From: Akkermansia muciniphila
GTDB lineage: Bacteria; Verrucomicrobiota; Verrucomicrobiia; Verrucomicrobiales; Akkermansiaceae
Direction of reading: 5' to 3'
DNA: 64,000 nucleotides
Assembly (NCBI GenBank): GCA_945874895.1
Contig: CAMCIC010000005.1
Location: 124,001-188,000, forward strand
The notes under the pieces were generated by a model that was given only the letters and a program-made list of their open reading frames with translations, had not been told where the DNA came from and ran no database searches. Of this stretch, positions 34,293-43,314 are shown piece by piece (the first letter of the stretch is position 1; each line of letters starts with the position of its first letter). Position numbers and translations under genes: made by a program.

Positions 34293-35339
34293 TTATTTGG
34301 AATCGGAAACAAAGCTGGCCTGAGTAGCGCCTTTGGCGATCTTCTTGCTCTTGATCCAGCTCATTTGCGAGCGCAGACGCTCACCTACTTTTTCGATCGG
34401 ATGGGCTGCTTCCGCTTTGCGGATGGCGTTGAAGTTCTTGTTGCCGTCGGCGAACTCTTTGGTCCACTCTTTGGCAAACTTGCCGTCTTCGATGGCCTTC
34501 AGTTGCTTGCGCATGCGCTCTTTGACTGACTTGTCGATGATCTTGGGACCCACGGTCACATCGCCGTATTCGGCCGTTTCTGAGATCGAGAAACGCATAC
34601 CGGCAATGCCTTGTTCGTTCATCAGGTCGACGATCAATTTCAATTCGTGCAAGCACTCAAAGTACGCCATCTCAGGCTGGTAGCCCGCTTCCACCAGCAC
34701 CTCGAAGCCGGCTTTCACCAAGGCCGAGGCACCGCCGCAAAGAACGCACTGCTCGCCGAACAGGTCGGTCACAGTCTCCTCGCGGAAGTTGGTTTCAAAC
34801 ACACCGGCACGGGTGCAACCCACGCCACGAGCCCATGCCAGAGCGGTCTCTTTGGCTTTGCCAGAAGCATCGTTGTGCACAGCGATCAGACCGGGAACTC
34901 CCTTGCCGTTGACAAACTGCGAGCGCACTGTGTGACCAGGGCCCTTAGGAGCCACCATGATCACGTCGATGTCTTGGGGTGGAGTGATGGTTTTGAAATG
35001 GATCGCAAAGCCATGAGAGAACAGCAGGGTTTTGCCTTTGCTCAGATTCTTCTCAATGTCTTTCTTGTAAACCGTTGGCACTACCGTGTCGGGAGTGGCA
35101 ACGAAAATCACGTCAGCCGCTTTGACAGCATCTGCGGTTTCCATCACCTCGAAGCCGAGCTTCTTGGCAACCGCCCAGGATTTGGATTTCTTGTAGAGAC
35201 CAATGATGACTTTCAAGCCACTGTCTTTGAGGTTAAGGGCGTGTGCGTGACCTTGTGAACCAAAGCCAATTACGGCAAGGGTCTTCTTTTTCAAGGGAGC
35301 AAGCGAGGCATCTTTGTTGGTATAAATTTTAGCAGCCAT
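34293..35339 (-). CDS. ilvC: Ketol-acid reductoisomerase
   Basis: Second step of valine/leucine/isoleucine synthesis: isomerises and reduces acetolactate or acetohydroxybutyrate with NAD(P)H and Mg. The 348-residue protein has the class I short form. NADPH fingerprint [17 protein letters not shown] at the N-terminus, phosphate-binding region [19 protein letters not shown], and the metal-binding region [25 protein letters not shown] at 35339 ([11 protein letters not shown]) was chosen, as this is where the family starts. It is followed by a terminator. Its partner genes ilvB and ilvH are 17 kb away on the other strand. Upstream lies trpF, divergent-independent, 139 bases away. Confidence 0.96.
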   Translation of the reverse strand: MAAKIYTNKDASLAPLKKKTLAVIGFGSQGHAHALNLKDSGLKVIIGLYKKSKSWAVAKKLGFEVMETADAVKAADVIFVATPDTVVPTVYKKDIEKNLSKGKTLLFSHGFAIHFKTITPPQDIDVIMVAPKGPGHTVRSQFVNGKGVPGLIAVHNDASGKAKETALAWARGVGCTRAGVFETNFREETVTDLFGEQCVLCGGASALVKAGFEVLVEAGYQPEMAYFECLHELKLIVDLMNEQGIAGMRFSISETAEYGDVTVGPKIIDKSVKERMRKQLKAIEDGKFAKEWTKEFADGNKNFNAIRKAEAAHPIEKVGERLRSQMSWIKSKKIAKGATQASFVSDSK

Positions 35340-35478
35340 AATGTGTAAGTCGGGTGTCGGATCATGCCGTCCACTCATGACAGGAGAAACGGCGGGCGCG
35401 CAAACTGCCAAGAAATGCAGCTTCCGTCAAGAAAATGCTCACACAGTTTTGGAGGAACGAATTCGCAGAGAGAAAAGG

Positions 35479-36177
35479 CTACCAAACTGACTCGCAGGTC
35501 CCGCTGTTCACGATCGCTTGCAGCGCACCCACTTTGGCAAAATCTTTCACTCCTGGCGAAATCTCCGCGCCGGACGCGATATCGATCGCCGCAGGACGCA
35601 CCGTAGCAATGGCATCAGCCGCGTTGGCGGGAGTAATGCCACCCGCCAGCAGAATGGGCATCGATGGGAAACCCTTCTTCGCCTCGTTCGCCAGCGACCA
35701 ATCGAACGTGGCCCCCGTGCCGCCGTAGACACCGGGAGCAGCTGTATCAAGGAGCAAGGCATTCGCTTGTTCGTAATCGCGCAAGGACGACAAATCTCCC
35801 GCATCGCGGATGCCCAGCGCCTTGATGCAGGGAATGCCCCGATCCAAGAGGATCGTCATTTCGGCAGGAGTCTCGTCCCCATGCAACTGAGCGATATCAA
35901 TCCAGCCTTTGCTGTGCAGCTCGGTGATGAAATCCAGATCCGCATTGACAAACACTCCGACACGAACGATGGATCCTTTCAACTCCATGAGCCAAGGGGC
36001 GGCATCATCGGGATCGATAAAACGTTTCGAAAGCGGCCAGAAATTCACCCCCAAGGCGGCGACCCCCGCATCGACTAAGCCTCGAGCATCAGAATCCCTG
36101 GTCACACCGCAAATTTTCAAAGAACAGCGATGGGTCGATAAAAACGATTCAATCAAGTGGTCGCATTCAGAACTCAT
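35479..36177 (-). CDS. trpF: Phosphoribosylanthranilate isomerase
   Basis: Amadori rearrangement step of tryptophan synthesis. The 232-residue TIM barrel shows the signature: LKICGVTRDSDARGLVDAG (catalytic Cys), GVFVNADLDFI, IAQLHGDE, ALLLDTAAPG (catalytic Asp), LAGGITPANAADAI and DIASGAEISPG, the phosphate-binding end. No other trp genes are nearby, which is common when pathway genes are scattered. ATG at 36177 was chosen. It sits upstream of ilvC on the same strand; the gap of ~139 bases suggests separate transcription. Confidence 0.95.
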   Translation of the reverse strand: MSSECDHLIESFLSTHRCSLKICGVTRDSDARGLVDAGVAALGVNFWPLSKRFIDPDDAAPWLMELKGSIVRVGVFVNADLDFITELHSKGWIDIAQLHGDETPAEMTILLDRGIPCIKALGIRDAGDLSSLRDYEQANALLLDTAAPGVYGGTGATFDWSLANEAKKGFPSMPILLAGGITPANAADAIATVRPAAIDIASGAEISPGVKDFAKVGALQAIVNSGTCESVW

Positions 36178-36287
36178 GATACGCCCCACGCTTGCACGAG
36201 CTCGCCCGAATGCAAGCGGGAAAGAACGAAGCGCAGGGAAAATCCACGTTGCAGGAAATCACATCAGGGATAGATTGTTTTCTTTTC

Positions 36288-37481
36288 ATGCCATCGCAGC
36301 TTTTTCCTCCTCCGCTTCCCCCTGCCACCCGAGCCAATGCGCTGCAACAACTGCAAGCCTTCGCCCGCCGCGCCCATCGCTACGGCCGGGAGAGAAATTT
36401 TGTGGTCGCCGATCACGTCAACGTGTCGCGCCTCTCCGCCGCGATCCAGCATCGGCTCATCAGCCAAAACGAGGTCATGGAAGTGGTCTTGCAGCATCAC
36501 CCGCTGGGCTCGGTGGAAAAATTTGTGCAGGAAGTGCTGTGGCGCAGCTACTGGAAAGGTTGGCTGGAAATGCGGCCTTCCGTATGGCACAGCTACCTTG
36601 ATGAAGCCGCCCGTGGCACGGATGCAAAAATCGAGAGAGCCGAGCAAATCGCCACGGGCCATAGCGGTTGCGCGGTGATGGATGACTTTGCCCGGGAATT
36701 GATCGAAACCGGCTATCTCCACAACCATGCCCGGATGTGGTGGGCCTCATTCTGGATCCATCAACAAAAACTACCTTGGGCATTAGGAGCCAAGCATTTC
36801 ATGAATCACTTGCTCGATGCCGATGCCGCCAGCAACACTCTCAGTTGGCGCTGGGTGGCTGGACTTCACACCCCCGGAAAAACCTACCTCGTCCGCCGCG
36901 ATAACATCGAGCACTACCACCATGCTCCAGGAGTCGCTGGCATGGAAATGTTAGAACACACCAAGGCTGCCGAGATCAGGGACTCTGCCTTAGCCCCTCT
37001 CCTGCCCTACCACGCTTTGCCGTCGAACTGCCCACCCGATGACAAGCGCACGGCCCTGCTCTTGCATGCGGAAGACTTGTCGGTGGAAACCACGGAATTA
37101 TCCCATCTCAGGCCCGAGATCGTGGCCTTTTATCGCCACGATGAGGAATCATCGTCATCCCCGCGGCACGAGTGGCGCAACATGGCCTTCGCCGACGCCA
37201 ACCGCCGAGCCGAAGCCCATTTCGGTCGCGCCGTCGCCTCGCTCTCGTCCGTTGCTAACATCGTGGCATGGTTGATCGAACACAGGATCGAACGTTTAGT
37301 CATGATGCAACCCATGGTCGGTCCATTGCGAGACGCCCTCACGGCGTTGCCGGATTCGCTCAGCAACAAAGGCATACAACTCCTGTGTTTGCGGCGCGAA
37401 GAAGACAACCGCTTTTTCCCACATGCGACTAGCGGCTTCTTCACTTTTTGGAAAAAAGCCAGTCGTCGTCTCACCGCATAA
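36288..37481 (+). CDS. Photolyase/cryptochrome homologue with apparently permuted domains
   Basis: A 397-residue protein. Residues ~10-240 match the photolyase FAD-binding helical domain: VSRLSAAIQHRLIS, KFVQEVLWRSYWKGWL, TGHSGCAVMDDFARELIETGYLHNHARMWWASFW, and AKHFMNHLLDADAASNTLSWRWVAGLHTPGK. In photolyases an N-terminal alpha/beta antenna-cofactor domain precedes this; here it is absent. Instead the C-terminal ~150 residues (TALLLHAEDL... to HATSGFFTFWKKASRRL) look like that alpha/beta domain, ending in the FTPFxKAW-like linker motif. The order therefore appears circularly permuted. DNA repair activity is unknown. It diverges from trpF. Confidence 0.8.
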   Translation: MPSQLFPPPLPPATRANALQQLQAFARRAHRYGRERNFVVADHVNVSRLSAAIQHRLISQNEVMEVVLQHHPLGSVEKFVQEVLWRSYWKGWLEMRPSVWHSYLDEAARGTDAKIERAEQIATGHSGCAVMDDFARELIETGYLHNHARMWWASFWIHQQKLPWALGAKHFMNHLLDADAASNTLSWRWVAGLHTPGKTYLVRRDNIEHYHHAPGVAGMEMLEHTKAAEIRDSALAPLLPYHALPSNCPPDDKRTALLLHAEDLSVETTELSHLRPEIVAFYRHDEESSSSPRHEWRNMAFADANRRAEAHFGRAVASLSSVANIVAWLIEHRIERLVMMQPMVGPLRDALTALPDSLSNKGIQLLCLRREEDNRFFPHATSGFFTFWKKASRRLTA

Positions 37482-37507
37482 AAAAGGGCGACCCGCTTGG
37501 GCCGCCC
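37480..37507 (-). terminator. Terminator of the MFS transporter gene
   Basis: Stem GGGCG...CGCCC extended by CCC/GGG with a GCTT loop (37486-37507). On the minus strand it is followed by T6 (37485-37480), which puts it 29 bases downstream of the MFS gene's stop codon. It overlaps the end of the convergent photolyase-like gene. Confidence 0.75.
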
Positions 37508-37535
37508 TGAATCTTTGATCCGTGGAATTTGTCGA

Positions 37536-39155
37536 TCACTTCGTGGACTCTTCCACGCTCAGCGGACGATAGCCACCGATTGCTTTGAAGTAGAACAACA
37601 GCAGCAGATAGATCACACCCATGCCGCAGGGCAGCAGAGCATCGTGACGCAGAGTTTTGCGGCTACCGCTGATTTCGGCATCCACCATGGCTTGTTGCTC
37701 AGGAGTACGTTTTTCTTTCTCCATCTCCTTGGCTGCAGCGACTTTTTTGCCATCGAGGGCTTTGACCTCCTCAAATCCGAGCCATTTGCTGGATTTTTCT
37801 GCCTTATTGGACTCAAGGATCGCTTGGTTGCCCGTTTCGATCATGCTTTCAGCGGTGAAACGGTCTTTGGCGTAGCCCAGACCTGGGCCACCCAACTGCC
37901 CAACGGAAAGCATGCCGATGCCACCCATGATGGACATGGCCACAGCTCCGGTGCGAGGGAAACGGTCACCTACTACGGCCAGCATGGTGGGCCAGAAGAA
38001 GGTTTTGCCAATGCTGTAAACAAACATGGCGGCGAACGCGGCAGCAACCCCTGATGCACCGGCTGCGAGATACAATCCCGCGATCGCAAAAAGAGCGCAA
38101 ACAAACAGGATAGCGACGGGAGAAAGCTTCAGCTTGCTCTCGATCCAGTGCGAGCAAAAGCGCAGGCCGAACATCATCGAGCTAGCGAAGATGAAGAGAA
38201 TCTTGCCGAGGCTGGGAGTCAGGATGGTGCCGTTGATGTTTTCGATCCACGAGTCGGTGCCCAATTCCAGCGAGCCCAGAATGCCGTGAGCAAGGAACAA
38301 GACGAAGAGGAGCCAGTGACCGATGGAAAATTGCGTGATCACGGCAACCCAAAGCACGAAGCCTGCGCCCACTGCGATGGAGATGGTGTTCCAAGCTTTG
38401 CTGAGGAAAAATTCCGAACCGGTCAGGCCTGCAAGAATGTTGGCGCCGAGTGCGTCGCGGGTGAAAAGGTAGAGCAGGACGCCTGCCACGCTAGCACCGA
38501 GGATGCCGACGTCTTTCATCATTTCACCGAGAGAAAATCCTTTGCTGGAAGCCTCCGATTTAGGGAAGCTTTGTCCGAAGAACATGAAACCGTAAATGAA
38601 TGTTGGAACGAGGTAGAGACCCAGCTGAGCTTTCCAGCTCCAGTGGTTGCCCACCAACAAGGTGATCACGGCACCGAGAATCATACCTGCGGGCCAACTG
38701 GCGTGCAGAATGTTCAGATAGTGCGTGCGGTTTTGCGGGAACAAAGTGGCTACCAGAGGGTTTGCCACTGCTTCGAGAGTTCCGTTGGCGAGAGCGAAAA
38801 TAAACGTTCCGGAAAACAGCAACAAAAATGCTGTCTGTTGGCCCATACCTGATGAGGGCATCAGTGTCACCACGGCCGAGAGCACGTGAAGCAAGAATGC
38901 TGCGATCACCAGTTTGCCGTATCCGATTTTATCAACGATCATACCACCGATGATGATACCAAAGCAAAAACCGGAGAAGCCGGCACCGCCGATCAATCCG
39001 TTTTGCAAGTTGGTGAATCCGAATTCAGCAGCCCAGGCCGCATTGATGCCATTACGAATGGCAAATCCAACGCCTGCGGCGAGAATCGCCATAAATCCCG
39101 CCCATAGCAATCGCTTTGCGTTGGACGCCGTCATTGTGTCATGTGAGTTACTCAT
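37536..39155 (-). CDS. Major facilitator superfamily transporter
   Basis: A 539-residue inner-membrane transporter with 12 or more hydrophobic helices. Typical MFS loop-2 motif appears as GGMIVDKIGYGKLVIAAFLLH after TM2. After TM helix 11 there is a large, charged, helical insertion (ESNKAEKSSKWLGFEEVKALDGKKVAAAKEMEKEKRT, about residues 460-505) before the last helix; this insert is unusual for MFS proteins and may be a regulatory or partner-binding element. It belongs to the FucP/NarK-like broad group; substrate is not evident. ATG at 39155 was chosen. Divergent from the ATP synthase operon across a ~250-base region. Confidence 0.88.
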   Translation of the reverse strand: MSNSHDTMTASNAKRLLWAGFMAILAAGVGFAIRNGINAAWAAEFGFTNLQNGLIGGAGFSGFCFGIIIGGMIVDKIGYGKLVIAAFLLHVLSAVVTLMPSSGMGQQTAFLLLFSGTFIFALANGTLEAVANPLVATLFPQNRTHYLNILHASWPAGMILGAVITLLVGNHWSWKAQLGLYLVPTFIYGFMFFGQSFPKSEASSKGFSLGEMMKDVGILGASVAGVLLYLFTRDALGANILAGLTGSEFFLSKAWNTISIAVGAGFVLWVAVITQFSIGHWLLFVLFLAHGILGSLELGTDSWIENINGTILTPSLGKILFIFASSMMFGLRFCSHWIESKLKLSPVAILFVCALFAIAGLYLAAGASGVAAAFAAMFVYSIGKTFFWPTMLAVVGDRFPRTGAVAMSIMGGIGMLSVGQLGGPGLGYAKDRFTAESMIETGNQAILESNKAEKSSKWLGFEEVKALDGKKVAAAKEMEKEKRTPEQQAMVDAEISGSRKTLRHDALLPCGMGVIYLLLLFYFKAIGGYRPLSVEESTK

Positions 39156-39321
39156 GTGTTCGTGTGTTTTTTCCGTGGGGGGACGAACTCCTACGCAATT
39201 GTGAAACAGATGACAAGAATTCATTGCGTCAAAAAGAAAAAATCTCTTTCTGGATGGAAATAACCGAAAATTCGACAATTAAGAAAAATAATAACCATTG
39301 AGCATCAACGTTTTATTGAGC

Positions 39322-39339
39322 TTGTGAAATTTTTCACAA
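39322..39339. promoter_or_regulatory. CRP/FNR-consensus palindrome upstream of the atp operon
   Basis: TTGTGAAATTTTTCACAA is an 18-base palindrome apart from the central AT-rich spacer; it contains the TGTGA-N6-TCACA consensus of CRP-family regulators. Its centre lies ~54 bases before the predicted atpB transcript start and about 175 bases before the MFS start, so it could serve either gene. Confidence 0.5.
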
Positions 39340-39346
39340 ATAAAAC

Positions 39347-39376
39347 TTGTCAATGTTACGGAAATTCGAATAAAAA
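39347..39376 (+). promoter_or_regulatory. Predicted atp operon promoter
   Basis: -35 TTGTCA (39347-39352), 18-base spacer, -10 TAAAAA (39371-39376). ATG of atpB follows at 39402. The CRP-like palindrome ends 8 bases before the -35. Confidence 0.4.
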
Positions 39377-39401
39377 TCGCGCGCCCGCTTCCCATTCTCT
39401 C

Positions 39402-40292
39402 ATGCGTAAGTATTTCTTCTCTCTTTTTGCTTTGCTGGTGACATCACACGCCGCATCCGCCGCATCCGCTGGCCATGATCATTTGCCAGTTCACGCTGAG
39501 GAACTCTATCATCTGGGCCCCATCACCATCAGCAACTCGATGCTCATGGTCTGGATCGTAGCCGCCGTTCTGATTTTGGTCGCTCAAATGGCCACACGCA
39601 AGATCACCCTGATTCCTTCGGGTTTGCAAAATTTCGTCGAATGGCTGGTCGAGAGCCTGTATAACTTTCTCGAAGGAATTCTCGGCACCCATCTGGTGAA
39701 AAAAACATTCTGGTTCTTCGGCACCATTTTCGTGCTGATTCTGTTCACGAACTGGTTCGGCTTGATCCCCGGCGTGGGCACGATCGGACAATTCAACCCC
39801 GATGGCTTCGGTGGCGACAGCCACGATAACTTCCGCCCCTTCCTGCGCGGCGGTAACGCCGACTTGAACATGACCCTAGCGATGTCGATCTCCTTCGCTC
39901 TTCTGTGGTTCTATTGGGCCATCAGCGAAAACGGTCTCGTAGGCTTCTTCAAACACATCTTCGCCCCCAAGGGCAAGTTCTCCGGCATCATGGCCGTGAT
40001 GATGCTCGTGGTCTTCGGCTTTGTCGGTCTCCTTGAGCTGGTTTCGATCATTTTCCGCCCCGTCGCTCTCTCCTTCCGTCTTTTCGGCAACATTTTCGCC
40101 GGAGAAACCACTCTGGAAACCATGACCGCCATCACAGGCAAATGGTATACCGCATGGCTACCACCACTCCCCTTCTATTTCATGGAGTTGCTGGTCGGTC
40201 TGATCCAGGCGCTCGTTTTCATGTTGCTCACTGCCGTTTTCCTCAAGCTCATTTGCGAGCATCATGAGGAAGAAGGTCACGAGCATCACTAA
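39402..40292 (+). CDS. atpB: ATP synthase F0 subunit a
   Basis: Stator channel protein of the F1Fo ATP synthase in the inner membrane; it conducts protons to and from the c-ring. The 296-residue protein has about five or six hydrophobic helices and the essential arginine in ALSFRLFGNIFAGET. The N-terminus (KYFFSLFALLVTSHAASA) reads as a cleavable signal peptide, with a His-rich start of the mature chain. The C-terminus ends HHEEEGHEHH. No atpI precedes it. First gene of the eight-gene operon; ATG at 39402 chosen because the upstream ATG at 39324 lies inside the promoter. Confidence 0.96.
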   Translation: MRKYFFSLFALLVTSHAASAASAGHDHLPVHAEELYHLGPITISNSMLMVWIVAAVLILVAQMATRKITLIPSGLQNFVEWLVESLYNFLEGILGTHLVKKTFWFFGTIFVLILFTNWFGLIPGVGTIGQFNPDGFGGDSHDNFRPFLRGGNADLNMTLAMSISFALLWFYWAISENGLVGFFKHIFAPKGKFSGIMAVMMLVVFGFVGLLELVSIIFRPVALSFRLFGNIFAGETTLETMTAITGKWYTAWLPPLPFYFMELLVGLIQALVFMLLTAVFLKLICEHHEEEGHEHH

Positions 40293-40299
40293 TCCTTTC

Positions 40300-40333
40300 C
40301 CGTTTTGACCATGGAATGAACCGTGGGAAACGG
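40300..40333 (+). other. Inverted repeat in the atpB-atpE spacer
   Basis: CCGTTT / AAACGG can pair around an internal CCATGG in the 70-base spacer between atpB and atpE. It lacks a T-tract, so it would be an mRNA structure, not a terminator; it is weak evidence. Confidence 0.25.
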
Positions 40334-40362
40334 AAAACCAACAACAACCATACTAAACTACT

Positions 40363-40578
40363 ATGTCCACACTTCCTATCCTTGCTGAATTGTCCGGCAA
40401 CTTCCACGTTGCTCTCGCCGCTATTGGTGCTGCTATCGGCATCGGCCTTCTCGGCTCGAAAGCCGCCGAAGCAACCGGCCGTAACCCAGGCGCTGCAGGC
40501 AACATCCTCACACTCTCGATCATCTTGGCTGCCCTGATCGAAGGTATCGTGTTCTTCGCGATCTTCCTTGCCAAGTAA
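40363..40578 (+). CDS. atpE: ATP synthase F0 subunit c
   Basis: 71-residue c-ring subunit with the two-helix hairpin: helix 1 LAAIGAAIGIGLLGSKAAEA, the polar loop TGRNPGA, and helix 2 ILTLSIILAALIEGIVFFAIFLAK with the ion-binding Glu in ALIEG. The residue after Glu is Gly; the Ser/Thr seen in sodium-type rings is absent and no Gln is found in helix 1, so a proton-driven ring is likely. Translation start is ATG without Shine-Dalgarno. Confidence 0.96.
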   Translation: MSTLPILAELSGNFHVALAAIGAAIGIGLLGSKAAEATGRNPGAAGNILTLSIILAALIEGIVFFAIFLAK

Positions 40579-40588
40579 TTGCCTTCTC

Positions 40589-40612
40589 GGGAGCACCCTG
40601 CGGGGTGCTCCC
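40589..40612 (+). terminator. Strong hairpin after atpE (partial terminator/processing site)
   Basis: Perfect 10-bp stem GGGAGCACCC / GGGTGCTCCC with TGCG loop, 10 bases after the atpE stop. What follows is CTTTCTTCCTTTC, not a solid T-run, so it may stop only part of transcription or shield the atpE end from decay. Either would favour c over the downstream subunits. Confidence 0.65.
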
Positions 40613-40700
40613 CTTTCTTCCTTTCGCTCGATAAGAGCCCTCCCCTTTCTTGCTGTTTCCTTCTTCTTACTATCGCACACTTTCGCTTTACTCCGATCTT

Positions 40701-41273
40701 ATGTTCACGCCACTGACCCTACTCGCCACCACCGCTGCCGCACCGGCCCAGGACGCAGGCATCGCCGGAACCGTCAAGGAGATTGCCACCAATTTCAAAA
40801 TTCTTCCCGAGCTCTTTATTCCACAGGTCATCAGTTTCCTGCTGGTCGCCGTATTGCTGAAGAAATTTGCTTTCGGTCCTGTGCAAGCGATGCTGGAACA
40901 GCGCAAGCAACGCATTGCCGATGGAGAAGCAAAGCTGAAGCAGATCGAAAAACAACTCGCCGAATCTGCACAGCACACAGCTGATGTGATTGCGAAGGCC
41001 AACGCCGATGCAAAACGGATGATCGATGAAGCGAAAGCCAGCGCTTCCACACTGACCGAACAAAAAGCCCAAGAGGCGATCGCTTCCGCACAAAACATCA
41101 TCGCCAAGGCAGAGGCCGCTGCCCAAGCCGAGCGCGCCCAAATTGCTGCCGACCTCAAACGCGAATTCGGACGCCTTGTCGCAAGCACCGCGCAAAACGC
41201 CACAGGTGGAAAACTCACCGCCGATCAGCAGCGCGCTATCAACGAGGAATCACTCGCCAAGGTTCAAGCCTAA
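40701..41273 (+). CDS. atpF: ATP synthase F0 subunit b
   Basis: 190-residue peripheral-stalk protein: one N-terminal transmembrane helix (LFIPQVISFLLVAVLLKKFAF) followed by a long charged coiled coil (AMLEQRKQRIADGEAKLKQIEKQLAES and following). Only one atpF is present, so the stalk is presumably a b homodimer. The N-terminus (MFTPLTLLATTAAAPAQDAGIAG) is longer than in E. coli. ATG at 40701 was preferred over a start at 40650, which lies inside the post-atpE spacer. Length is slightly greater than the ~160 usual. Confidence 0.94.
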   Translation: MFTPLTLLATTAAAPAQDAGIAGTVKEIATNFKILPELFIPQVISFLLVAVLLKKFAFGPVQAMLEQRKQRIADGEAKLKQIEKQLAESAQHTADVIAKANADAKRMIDEAKASASTLTEQKAQEAIASAQNIIAKAEAAAQAERAQIAADLKREFGRLVASTAQNATGGKLTADQQRAINEESLAKVQA

Positions 41274-41287
41274 CTCTTTTCTGATTC

Positions 41288-41680
41288 ATGAAAGTTTCCA
41301 AAGTCGCCAAAACTTCCGCCAACCGCATTTTCCGCCTTTGCATGGCCGGTGGCTCTCTGAACGAGAGCCTCATGCGCAGCGCGATCCAGAAACTGGTCAG
41401 CTCCAAACCCCGCGACTATCAAGCCATTCTCGTAACCCTCAAGCGACTTGTGCGTCTTGAAATGGAACGCAAACAGGTCACAGTCGAGAGCGCTGCTCCC
41501 CTCGATCTCGAAGAGCGCAATCGCGCCGCCGATTATGTCGTTGCCCAATACGGCAAGGACCTAACATTTTCCTACAAAGTCACCCCCGAGCTTCTCGGAG
41601 GACTTCGCATTCAGGTCGGCAATGACGTCCTCGACGGCTCCGTACAAGGCCGCATCAACCGCCTCGCCAAAGCATTTTAA
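41288..41680 (+). CDS. atpH: ATP synthase F1 subunit delta (short form)
   Basis: 130-residue delta subunit that links F1 to the peripheral stalk. The conserved C-terminal signature PELLGGLRIQVGNDVLDGSVQGRINRLAKAF is intact. At 130 residues it lacks about 45 of the usual ~178, and the loss lies in the N-terminal six-helix domain that grips the alpha-subunit N-termini; the remaining N-terminus is basic (MKVSKVAKTSANRIFRL). Position between atpF and atpA, 14 bases after atpF, confirms identity. Confidence 0.9.
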   Translation: MKVSKVAKTSANRIFRLCMAGGSLNESLMRSAIQKLVSSKPRDYQAILVTLKRLVRLEMERKQVTVESAAPLDLEERNRAADYVVAQYGKDLTFSYKVTPELLGGLRIQVGNDVLDGSVQGRINRLAKAF

Positions 41681-41722
41681 TTTCCCACCCTTCACTCTCC
41701 ACCACTCACACTTCACTATTCT

Positions 41723-43264
41723 ATGAGCACCATCCTGCAAGAACTCGAAAAAGAGATCGCCAACATTTCTTCCTCCATCGACAAAACCAACGTTGGCATC
41801 GTCCGTGAAATCGGCGACGGCGTCGCTCGCGTCGAAGGCCTTTCCGACGTGATGCTCAACGAGATGATCTCGTTTCCTGGCGGCGTGACCGGTCTGGCCA
41901 TGAACCTGGAAGAAGGTTCCGTCGGTGTCGTGTTGCTCGGCAACTACACCGCCATCAAAGAAGGCGACCAATGCTCCACAACGGGCAAGCTGCTCTCGAT
42001 CCCCGTTGGCGAAGCACTCCTCGGTCGCGTTGTGAACACTCTTGGCGAACCTCAGGACGGCAAAGGTGAAATTGCCGCTTCCGCTTCGTATCCACTGGAA
42101 AAGATCGCTCCCGGCATCATCAAACGGAAGTCGGTTTCGGTTCCTGTGCAAACGGGTATCATGGCCATCGATGCAATGATTCCGATCGGTCGTGGTCAGC
42201 GTGAGTTGATCATTGGCGACCGCGCCACCGGCAAGACCACCATCGCCGTGGACACCATCATTTCCCAAGCCAAACAAAACAAGGCTGCTGAGCAAGGCAA
42301 ACTGCAGAATCACAAGCCACTGTATTGCATCTACGTCGTGATCGGCCAAAAGCTCTCGAACGTGGCGCGTATCATCAAGACCCTCGAAGACTCGGGCGCG
42401 ATGGAATACACCACCATTGTTACCGCATCGGCTTCCGACTCCGCCGCGATGCAGTATCTGGCCCCGTATGCCGGTTGCGCCATTGCCGAATATCTCATGG
42501 ACAAAGGGCAGGACTGCCTGATCGTGTTCGATGACCTTTCCAAACACGCTGTCGCCTACCGTCAGGTGTCATTGATTCTCAAGCGTCCTTCCGGTCGTGA
42601 AGCCTATCCTGGTGACGTGTTCTACCTTCACAGCCGCTTGCTCGAGCGCTCCGCTCGTCTGTCGGACAATGCTGGCGGCGGTTCCTTGACCGCACTGCCC
42701 ATCATTGAAACCCAAGCCGGCGACGTTTCCGCTTACATTCCTACCAACGTGATTTCCATCACAGACGGTCAGATCTATCTGGAGACCGACCTATTCTACC
42801 AAGGCATTCGTCCCGCCATCTCCGTGGGTCTCTCGGTGTCACGTGTGGGTTCCGCCGCGCAAACCAAGACCATCAAATCGGTGGCAGGCACAACGAAACT
42901 CGACCTCGCTCAGTTCCGCGAACTGCAAGCCTTCGCCCAGTTCGGATCCGACCTCGATGCCTCCACCAAGAAGAAACTCGATCGCGGTGCTCGCATCGTA
43001 GAGCTCTTCAAGCAAAACCAATACAACCCACTCAGCATGGAAATGGAGTCGGTTCTCCTGTTCGCCATGCAGAACGGCTATTTCGATGATGTAGCTGTTA
43101 ACAGAGTGCGTGAATTCCAAGCAGCTCTTGGTGAGTTCTTCGAAACCCGCAAGGCCGATGTGCTTGACAACATCCGCAACAACAAGCCCGACCTCAAGAA
43201 GGACGCGAATGCCGTTGCCACTGTCAAACAAGCCATCGAGGACTTCAAGGCATCGTGGAAGTAA
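41723..43264 (+). CDS. atpA: ATP synthase F1 subunit alpha
   Basis: 513-residue non-catalytic nucleotide-binding subunit of F1. Walker A is [15 protein letters not shown] (family: GDRQTGKTAIA), the N-terminal beta barrel reads [21 protein letters not shown], the arginine-finger region follows in [18 protein letters not shown] and [14 protein letters not shown], and the C-terminal helical bundle [28 protein letters not shown] is complete. Length is standard. The 42-base spacer before it is C/T-rich and has no Shine-Dalgarno site. Confidence 0.98.
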   Translation: MSTILQELEKEIANISSSIDKTNVGIVREIGDGVARVEGLSDVMLNEMISFPGGVTGLAMNLEEGSVGVVLLGNYTAIKEGDQCSTTGKLLSIPVGEALLGRVVNTLGEPQDGKGEIAASASYPLEKIAPGIIKRKSVSVPVQTGIMAIDAMIPIGRGQRELIIGDRATGKTTIAVDTIISQAKQNKAAEQGKLQNHKPLYCIYVVIGQKLSNVARIIKTLEDSGAMEYTTIVTASASDSAAMQYLAPYAGCAIAEYLMDKGQDCLIVFDDLSKHAVAYRQVSLILKRPSGREAYPGDVFYLHSRLLERSARLSDNAGGGSLTALPIIETQAGDVSAYIPTNVISITDGQIYLETDLFYQGIRPAISVGLSVSRVGSAAQTKTIKSVAGTTKLDLAQFRELQAFAQFGSDLDASTKKKLDRGARIVELFKQNQYNPLSMEMESVLLFAMQNGYFDDVAVNRVREFQAALGEFFETRKADVLDNIRNNKPDLKKDANAVATVKQAIEDFKASWK

Positions 43265-43314
43265 CCTTTTCTGGTTTCTGGATTCTGGTTTCTCAATTCT
43301 TATCTCTCTAACAC

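Noticed and set aside
41561-42547. A 328-codon open frame antisense to atpA and similar long antisense frames at 45013-45633 and 28254-28822
   Set aside because: They lie entirely opposite highly conserved genes, have His/Gly/Asp-rich low-complexity composition typical of reverse-strand shadows, and match no family.
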